From assembly GCF_040833975.1 (NCBI RefSeq), contig NZ_CP162130.1, forward strand, positions 3,184,001-3,248,000: DNA of 64,000 bases, in the 5' to 3' direction. Under the pieces are notes generated by a model. The model made no database searches and was not told the DNA's origin. It worked only from the letters and a program-made list of their open reading frames with translations. Made by a program: the position numbers and the translations under genes. This DNA is from Leptospira sp. WS92.C1 (GTDB lineage: Bacteria > Spirochaetota > Leptospiria > Leptospirales > Leptospiraceae). This document shows positions 58,732 to 64,000 of the stretch, one piece after another (within the stretch, counting starts at the first letter, position 1; each line of letters starts with the position of its first letter).

Positions 58732-58855
58732 CCCCGCGTGAGCGATCGATACGAGGTCAACAAATTGGAACTATTCAGAGAATTGAATGTTGTTAAATTT
58801 CAATACAATTTGTTGACCAGAGTGGAGAGCGCGACCTTCGCGCAAGCGAAGGGCA
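58732..58855 (+). repeat. Junction-type element J9 before an exoprotein fragment
   Basis: The tract GCGTGAGCGATCGATACGA leads into hairpin 1, with perfect 13-bp arms GGTCAACAAATTG (58755-58767) and 58806-58818. AGAGTGGAGAGCGCGA follows. Hairpin 2 is CCTTCGC-gcaa-GCGAAGG (58835-58852). Homology to the exoprotein gene begins about 7 bp later. Confidence 0.85.
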
Positions 58856-58858
58856 CGC

Positions 58859-59030
58859 CAAAAAGAAATGGAAGAGAAACAGTCAGGAGTGAACGAGCTC
58901 TTGCATCATATGAACTCACTTGTGACGAACAACAACGAATTGCAAGCATTGCAGGCACTGTTGCAAGGAGGAAGTCAGTCGATGAACTTGGCGGCGAATA
59001 CAGCGATCGCTCAGTATCTGGATGAAACGA
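58859..59030 (+). pseudogene. Displaced fragment of the large exoprotein gene
   Basis: It matches 54538-54710 of the exoprotein gene ([20 protein letters not shown] to IAQYLDETT) with a few mostly silent changes. The fragment then ends at the insertion sequence. It contains no start signal or C-terminal domain. Confidence 0.85.
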
Positions 59031-59033
59031 CTG

Positions 59034-60079
59034 TCCTGGTTCAAAAACCGTCGTTTGTTTAGTGTTTGTTAATTTGCCAACTAACACATGTTAAGTGAGT
59101 TTTCACTAAGCGACCTCGGAATGTGAGTAAACATGATGTAAACCTCCCAAAACTTTTCGTTTGATAACCTTGGAGGTAGGAGTTGGAAATGTAACGACCC
59201 TACCACAAGGTGAATCCTTGTTCAAAGCAAGATGCGGCCTCCATTGATTGTAGTATTCAATGTATTCCTGTGCAACGCGGTGCGCGTGGTTCAAAGACAA
59301 AACCGGAATGTGATTAAAACATTCCCTTCTTAACGAACCGAACCATCGTTCCATGATCCCGTTGCACCAAGGGGAAGCGGGTGGAGTGTGAAGCGATCGA
59401 ATTCCCAACTCTTGCAATCCCTGGAGAATTTTTCTTCCGGAAAAGAGAACATCGTTGTCTCGAAGTAGAATTTCAAACTCTGGACAATGAAGCCTCGCCT
59501 CTTGGATTTGTCTCAACACCCAATCTCTGGTTGGATTGAGAGCGATGTTGAAGTGAATGATTTTTCTGGAACGATGATGAATGAATGCGAGAGAATACAG
59601 AGTCGTTCCGTAGATCGTCTGAATCCTACAAAGATCCATTGCGACGATTTCCCCTTTGAAGTGATTGAGTAATTGCAACCAATACTTCCAATTTCCGGAC
59701 GGGTACAATCGTTTCAAGATCCTCTTGATGATTCTCTTTACCGTAGACAAGGAAGGATTGAAACCGAGTTTTAAAATCTCACCATGAATTTTGGAAGCTC
59801 CCCAATCCATATTTTTTCTGTGCATATCAAGGACATGGTAGTAGATTTTCCAATATTCGTTAGGCCGTCCTTTGCTTTTGATTTTGAAGTAATTTCTGAA
59901 CTTGTTTACGAAAGTTTGAATTCCTTGGATACACAGGGATGGTGGAACTTTCCAGAAGAAATAGAGAAGGATATTTTCTAAAAGAAAAATCGAGAGTAAG
60001 AGATTGAAATAACAAGAAGTATGAGAATCCATATTAGCGTTTCAGCCATGGTTCTGATCCTTTTTGTTAGAACCAGGGA
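59034..60079 (-). mobile_element. Insertion sequence (~1.05 kb) with one transposase
   Basis: The left end TCCTGGTTCAAAAA (from 59034) and the right end TTTTTGTTAGAACCAGGGA (60061-60079) form imperfect terminal inverted repeats. One transposase gene fills the interior. The element truncates the exoprotein fragment on its left. Confidence 0.6.
59106..60032 (-). CDS. DDE integrase-core transposase
   Basis: A 308-residue rve-type transposase. An HTH-like region (WGASKIHGEILKLGFNPSLSTVKRIIKRIL) precedes the catalytic core, with Asp in IVAMDLCRI (about 130), Asp in LLRDNDVLFSG (about 193) and Glu in NGIMERWFGSLRRE (about 227). YIEYYNQWRPHLALNKDSP is a typical C-terminal motif. The frame is intact. 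The N-terminal ~35 residues are hydrophobic and atypical, so the true start may be downstream. It differs from the transposase at 24.5 kb. Confidence 0.85.
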   Translation of the reverse strand: MDSHTSCYFNLLLSIFLLENILLYFFWKVPPSLCIQGIQTFVNKFRNYFKIKSKGRPNEYWKIYYHVLDMHRKNMDWGASKIHGEILKLGFNPSLSTVKRIIKRILKRLYPSGNWKYWLQLLNHFKGEIVAMDLCRIQTIYGTTLYSLAFIHHRSRKIIHFNIALNPTRDWVLRQIQEARLHCPEFEILLRDNDVLFSGRKILQGLQELGIRSLHTPPASPWCNGIMERWFGSLRRECFNHIPVLSLNHAHRVAQEYIEYYNQWRPHLALNKDSPCGRVVTFPTPTSKVIKRKVLGGLHHVYSHSEVA

Positions 60080-60145
60080 AAATGGAATTCCAGTGCTTTC
60101 AGGTTATAATGCGGTAGCCTTAAAATTTTACTCTCAAGTCGAGAT

Positions 60146-60526
60146 TTAAATTTTCCATGGATCGATGACTTTTAACTTAGTAATAAAGCTAAAGTCTTGG
60201 ACGTTTCTTGAAACAAGAGAAAGGCCATGTACGAGAGCAGTAGCTGCAATGATAGCGTCTGGAGTTTTGATTTTGTGAATTCGCCTGAGTAATATGGTTT
60301 CTTGAATGACGGATTCGTCAATCGGAAAGACATGAGCTTGGGAAATGAAATTTTCTATTCTGAAGATTTCTTCTTCGGAAACCTTGGACCATCCTAAAAG
60401 TTCTATTCGAGAAATCACGGAGATTGCAGGCGGAAGAGCATCAATGAAAGTGGCTCCCGAAGAAGGTAGCTGATTTGCAAGCTGATCAATGACAGCGTTC
60501 GTATCTAAAAGAATTTTCAGTTCCAT
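60146..60526 (-). CDS. vapC: PIN-domain toxin (VapC-like)
   Basis: A 126-residue PIN-domain ribonuclease. The acidic site residues are visible in ILLDTNAVID, ISRIELLGW, IKTPDAIIAATAL and SRNVQDF. VapC toxins cleave tRNA or rRNA and are held inactive by their antitoxin. Its start overlaps the antitoxin gene by 10 bp, the usual arrangement. The pair sits next to an insertion sequence in the accessory island. Confidence 0.88.
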   Translation of the reverse strand: MELKILLDTNAVIDQLANQLPSSGATFIDALPPAISVISRIELLGWSKVSEEEIFRIENFISQAHVFPIDESVIQETILLRRIHKIKTPDAIIAATALVHGLSLVSRNVQDFSFITKLKVIDPWKI

Positions 60527-60738
60527 TCGTCTCTTTCTTTTTTTACATCTTCTTGTAGTCGGGTAGCTGTTTCTTTGGAAAGAATGCCCCGGAAATCTTT
60601 CATGGTGATATGTTTTTTAGGCTCTTCTTTGATTTCATCAACCGCATAGAGGAGGACTTCGATACTTTTACCCACGTAACCTTCTGGAATTGAAATATGA
60701 AGCTCAGTGTTTTTTGGAGTAATTCTTGTTTTAATCAT
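60517..60738 (-). CDS. vapB: Antitoxin of the VapBC pair
   Basis: A 73-residue protein read before the toxin. The N-terminal half is beta-rich (TRITPKNTELHISIPEGYVGKSIEVLLYAV) and may bind DNA. The acidic helical C-terminus (MKDFRGILSKETATRLQEDVKKERDEW) would embrace the toxin. It presumably represses its own promoter as a complex. The exact antitoxin family is uncertain; the pairing with the PIN toxin is clear. Confidence 0.75.
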   Translation of the reverse strand: MIKTRITPKNTELHISIPEGYVGKSIEVLLYAVDEIKEEPKKHITMKDFRGILSKETATRLQEDVKKERDEWN

Positions 60739-61092
60739 TGGATGTATGTCTCAAAGTTCATCTAAAAAATTTAGCAGATTCTTTGTCCTTAGGTTTTGTT
60801 AAAATTCTTATCTTCGCAAATGACTGTCTTTCAAAACTCCGAGAAAATTGTGAATTATTTTGTCTTTGATAACGAATATCACTTTCATTGATTTATAATT
60901 CTTCTCGATCGCTGAGGCAGATTCGGGATTTCTTTTTCGTTAAAATGTCATCCTTCCAACAGCATTCTACCAAATATATTACGCAGACAAATCAGATGAG
61001 ATCAAGTGTAAAATCCGGCCAAAAGGTAGAAAATGAGAACTCGGATATCTAATTTTACCGAACTCGTAAACAGCTGCCGGGTCCGGGGATGA
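60739..61092. other. Gene-free stretch upstream of VapBC
   Basis: It contains the presumed promoter of the toxin-antitoxin pair. I see no other gene. Composition changes abruptly to G/C-rich hairpins at about 61,075. Confidence 0.4.
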
Positions 61093-61166
61093 ATCAGGGG
61101 AGATTCCCCGGAGAGGGGGTAGCAAAAGACGCTTAACGCGGCTTTTGCTAGGGGGAAACTTCCCCC
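61093..61166 (+). repeat. Hairpin cluster before the second exoprotein fragment
   Basis: GGGGA-gat-TCCCC comes first. A stem TAGCAAAAG (61120-61128) with CTTTTGCTA (61142-61150) follows, then GGGGGA-aact-TCCCCC (61151-61166). The sequence differs from the J elements, but the order of hairpins ending just before a displaced gene fragment is the same. Homology to the exoprotein gene begins 7 bp later. Confidence 0.7.
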
Positions 61167-61172
61167 ACATGA

Positions 61173-61880
61173 AACGGATCTCGAGAACTGAAAGGTTCTG
61201 TGAACATCAAAGGGATTCCGGTCGAGGTCAGCTACGGAATGCAAGATCTCTTGATTCTCTCCAACTTCGAGTTGGGCGCGTTAGACTATGATTTCAACTT
61301 GAAGGGAACGGGGACGAGCTTTGCGCAAGAACAACTGACGACGATCAACGTAAAGTATCAAACGTATGTGCAAGACGTTCAGAAACGTATCGAAGACCAA
61401 GCCAAGGCGAATGACGCAGAAAAAGAAAGCAAGGGATTCATCTTTACGATCATGAACGGGATGAACACCGGAAGCGGAAGCATGAGCCAGCGTTTCACTC
61501 AGTCCGTGCAAGGAGAACTCCAAAGCAGAGTGACAGGAGCGGTTGCAGAAGCAACGGGACTTCCCTCTTCTTTCATTGGAGCGCTCGTCGGCGGTTCCAG
61601 CATGAAGGATGCGTTCCAGGCGTTTCAAAAACAGACGATCACTTCGGAGATCTCGAAAGCCACGGGGATCCCGGAATGGGTGATCTCCGGCCAGATGGAC
61701 AAGATGAACCAGAAGAAAGAGGAATTCTATGAGACGCAAGAATTCCAGATGGCGATGAGTGTTGTCGCAGTTGTAGCTGCGCCTTTTACGTTTGGATCTT
61801 CGATGCTGATGATGGCGGCGATTGGAGCGGCGCAGGGAGCGGCCGAAGGCGGATTGAAGGGAGCGCTTGTCCTTCACTAG
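61173..61880 (+). pseudogene. Second displaced fragment of the large exoprotein gene
   Basis: It is collinear with about 55,370-56,080 of the exoprotein gene ([16 protein letters not shown] to [12 protein letters not shown]). The frame is open for 226 residues from 61200 and ends at LKGALVLH. The body is highly conserved, but the last ~20 residues differ (FTFGSSMLMMAAIGAAQG). No start signal or signal peptide is present, and the variable C-terminal domain is absent, so it is probably a silent remnant. Confidence 0.8.
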
Positions 61881-61953
61881 ATGATTATAAATATTTTAAT
61901 AAAACGATGTCAGGAATTAAAAAGTCCCATTCTCTGTAAAAAAAATACGAATC

Positions 61954-61996
61954 AAAATATCATAGGGCGCCTTGCGCATCCTATGATATTTTTTAC
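61954..61996. terminator. Bidirectional rho-independent terminator
   Basis: Eleven-bp arms AATATCATAGG (61956-61966) and CCTATGATATT (61980-61990) are flanked by A runs on the left and T runs on the right. It lies between the + strand fragment and the convergent - strand lipoprotein gene. Confidence 0.85.
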
Positions 61997-62038
61997 ATAG
62001 AAAATAAATGTTTTTCTTTTCTAATTTAGAAACCGGTT

Positions 62039-62590
62039 TTACGGCTCTACCCCTCCGACTCCTCGACAATATACTTCAGTCCAACCAACGATACTATTGC
62101 GAACAGATATTTCCGGAGTTGCACCGACAATACACGTGGGGGGCGTGTCCATATAGCTTGTCTTACCGCCAGGAGCCGTATATATGACCCTACATTGTGT
62201 CATATAGCCCCAACCAGGTGCAGGCGGATTCGTCATACAGGGATTGAGGTTAACCAGTTGGCATAAAACTTGACAGCTTGCCTGCCCACCTTCCGGACTA
62301 TTTTCCTGAGTAGATTGCGATTGAACATTCTGAAACATTTCTTTCGTTATAGCTACTTGTACTCCATCAGCTGCCTTCTGATTTTCAACAGATTCTTTTG
62401 ACGGTAACAGCAGTGTGCCCTGAGCCGGAACTTGCAACTGTGCCGAATTTGTTTCGGATAATGCGAGCAACGTATTCACCTCCGCAAGTGAATCCTTCGA
62501 ATTATCTACACCTGGGTTTCCTCCGCAGACAGCGACAAAAAATCCTAATGAAATCGTTATGAAAACGATTTTCCATCTCTTCATCATCAT
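62039..62590 (-). CDS. Putative lipoprotein, cysteine-rich C-terminus
   Basis: A 183-residue protein with a lipoprotein signal (RWKIVFITISLGFFVAVC followed by GGN). An Ala/Leu/Gln-rich middle is followed by a C-terminal domain with about five cysteines (ASCQVLCQLVNLNPC, TQCRVIYTAPGGK, PPTCIVG, VYCRGVG) that may form disulfides. The family is not recognised; probably an outer-membrane or periplasmic lipoprotein. It ends at the bidirectional terminator. Confidence 0.7.
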   Translation of the reverse strand: MMMKRWKIVFITISLGFFVAVCGGNPGVDNSKDSLAEVNTLLALSETNSAQLQVPAQGTLLLPSKESVENQKAADGVQVAITKEMFQNVQSQSTQENSPEGGQASCQVLCQLVNLNPCMTNPPAPGWGYMTQCRVIYTAPGGKTSYMDTPPTCIVGATPEISVRNSIVGWTEVYCRGVGGVEP

Positions 62591-63493
62591 ATTTTTTCAC
62601 TCCAACTCTTAAATGTATAAGAAAATATGATTATGTTCGTATCCCAGACAATCATTTTTTAAAAATAAATAATACACAACTATTATTATATACTATTATC
62701 AATGTATACTGAATAATTTAAAATAATAATAATTTATTTCCTAATTAATACAATTCGTTTCGACTAACACGTGTTTCATTCCAATTTGTCAATTCCACTT
62801 GGATATGATATTTGGAAAATTGGAATATAACAAAAGAAACAAGGAATGAAATCAGTTGATATCTTTTATTTAAAACATATCATCAATAAAAAGTAATCTC
62901 TATAAAATCGTAATTTTATATTTGATAATAGACGAATACAAGAACGGAAATGTCCCTTCAAAGCGATTCAAGAAGATCTCTTCTTTTAAAGAATCATTGC
63001 TTCAAATTCTACATAATTAAAAAGAATAAAAAAGACAGAGGAAACTTACGTTCCACAAATCGAGAACGCCATGCTTACTTTCTTGCCACGTTGATAGGCA
63101 AAAACTTTTTATATATCGCACTTGGAATGATAGAGGCTAACTCTGGGAATAGCGAAAGAATTGAATTTCTCAAAGTAAAATACAGCTTGTTTACCATCGC
63201 AATTTAACAAATACGAGAAATGCCGGATAGAGCCGCGATCTTCGAGCTAAATCAATAATATTATTCTTGAAATTCGCAATGCCGTCCGCCTACTTTCGCG
63301 AATTGTAAACACTTCCGTAGAGCTTGGTCAAAGATCAAATCTCTTGTAAATCTTGTATTTCGCCATTTGCTGCTTTGTATTTACATACAAAGCAGCATTT
63401 CAAATTCATTTCGAAGGTTATGGCGAATCCTTGATCCATGTTAACGGCAAAGCAAGGACCCCGCTTTCATTCCGTTAAAATTTACAAAGTTTT
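62591..63493. other. AT-rich gene-poor stretch
   Basis: About 900 bp. An 85-codon + strand frame at 62950-63207 has no recognisable features and poor coding character. Near the right end are two hairpins, one of them perfect at 63368-63397. No other gene is seen. Confidence 0.4.
63368..63397. repeat. Perfect 13-bp hairpin
   Basis: TGCTGCTTTGTAT and ATACAAAGCAGCA enclose a TTAC loop. It lies about 100 bp downstream of the DUF4476-like gene and may stop its transcript, although no T tract follows on that strand. Confidence 0.5.
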
Positions 63494-63937
63494 TTATTGT
63501 TGGATATATTCCGTGTAACAATAACGCCCAGGGCCCGATCCCCAACAAACGGTTCGTTTGGTCATTCGAGGCGGCTTTGGAAGAGCCGATTCAATTCCAT
63601 CTAATTGTCTTGCCGCAATTTTTTTATCAGAATCGAATGAAAAACGTTCTACGATCACATATGCGTTTTCGGGATCCTCAATTCGATTTCTGAGAATTCC
63701 AAGAGCCTTTATCTTATCCGGTGAAAAGTTAAAAAGATCCATCAACTCAGCGACTTGTTCCGCCGTAAAAGTGGACCGAGAAGCCTGTGATCTCAAAACG
63801 GATAACCTTTGATCCATGAAACCCTCTCGTTCTATACGTTCTTTAAGATTGTCAAAACCATCTTGTCCAAGTGCATCCACGGAAAAACATGCGACTACCA
63901 AGACAGCCATCACCACCATACGATATAAAAAATTCAT
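63494..63937 (-). CDS. Secreted DUF4476-like protein
   Basis: Start chosen at ATG 63937, with AGGAGA upstream; the frame is open 11 codons further but without a ribosome-binding site. The signal peptide is MNFLYRMVVMAVLVVACFS, whose Cys could be lipidated. The body fits DUF4476: FDNLKERIEREGFMDQRLSVLR, FTAEQVAELMDLFNFSPDKIKAL and NAYVIVERFSFDSDKKIAARQLD. A Cys pair (TVCWGSGPGRYCYTEY) closes the protein. The function of DUF4476 proteins is unknown. Confidence 0.8.
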   Translation of the reverse strand: MNFLYRMVVMAVLVVACFSVDALGQDGFDNLKERIEREGFMDQRLSVLRSQASRSTFTAEQVAELMDLFNFSPDKIKALGILRNRIEDPENAYVIVERFSFDSDKKIAARQLDGIESALPKPPRMTKRTVCWGSGPGRYCYTEYIQQ

Positions 63938-64000
63938 CCGAACTCTCCTATAATTTTTTAAACGAATCAATCCAAAACACAGACAGTTACTCGACTGTAA

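Noticed and set aside
58705..59025. 106-codon + strand frame after the exoprotein partner
   Set aside because: It runs through junction J9 and reads the exoprotein fragment out of frame.
62950..63207. 85-codon + strand frame
   Set aside because: No ribosome-binding site, no recognisable features and atypical composition, in an AT-rich gene-free stretch.

Overview
The window looks like a chromosomal segment of a Leptospira species, probably from the pathogenic clade. Supporting signs are the permissive lipoboxes, frequent TTG/GTG starts, abundant hairpin intergenic repeats, a very large exoprotein of a family I know mainly from Leptospira, and a housekeeping stretch carrying ribH, nusB, lon and dps. 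The species cannot be named from the sequence alone.

Region 1 (1-26,964) is a polymorphic-toxin locus. It opens with the 3' 7.1 kb of a full-length SpvB/FG-GAP/Rhs (YD-repeat) toxin, followed by its immunity gene. Downstream, all on the + strand, are orphan Rhs 3' fragments. Each fragment runs through the conserved Rhs core to a PTGH boundary and then, when intact, carries a different C-terminal toxin and a small, AT-rich immunity gene. The toxin ends include a His-rich one, a papain-like one, a HxGP..H one, a DPPHP one and a nucleotidyltransferase-like one. Every fragment is preceded by the same kind of junction element: a left box overlapping or following the immunity stop, a conserved GGGATCGATGCGG-like tract, a hairpin, a conserved GAAGCGGAGAGCCCGG-like tract and a second hairpin. 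Homology to the parent gene resumes about 7-25 bp after the second hairpin. A DDE transposase has broken the last cassettes.

Region 2 (27,000-47,500) is ordinary chromosome. On the - strand are a hotdog thioesterase and ribH-nusB-TPR-HEAT. On the + strand are a lipoprotein, a membrane protein overlapping a two-domain amidase lipoprotein, and an ammonium transporter fused to a chemotaxis-receptor signalling domain. Dps, a DegT-type aminotransferase and Lon follow on the - strand. Two tandem Notum/pectin-acetylesterase-like lipoproteins follow on the + strand.

Region 3 (48,600-61,900) is a second accessory island. It has two repeat-rich reading frames built from 45-bp units and a 63-bp tandem array that appears derived from the leader of the next gene. 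That gene encodes a ~2,220-residue secreted exoprotein ending in a C39-like cysteine peptidase domain, followed by a secreted partner. Two displaced fragments of this large gene lie downstream, each starting just after a hairpin pair, mirroring the Rhs cassettes. A transposase and a VapBC toxin-antitoxin pair lie between the fragments.

The window ends with a lipoprotein and a DUF4476-like secreted protein on the - strand. The main discovery candidate is the recurring dual-hairpin junction. Its stems differ in sequence but keep their pairing, it marks the 5' edge of displaced fragments from two unrelated toxin families, and in two cassettes it supplies a translation start and signal peptide.
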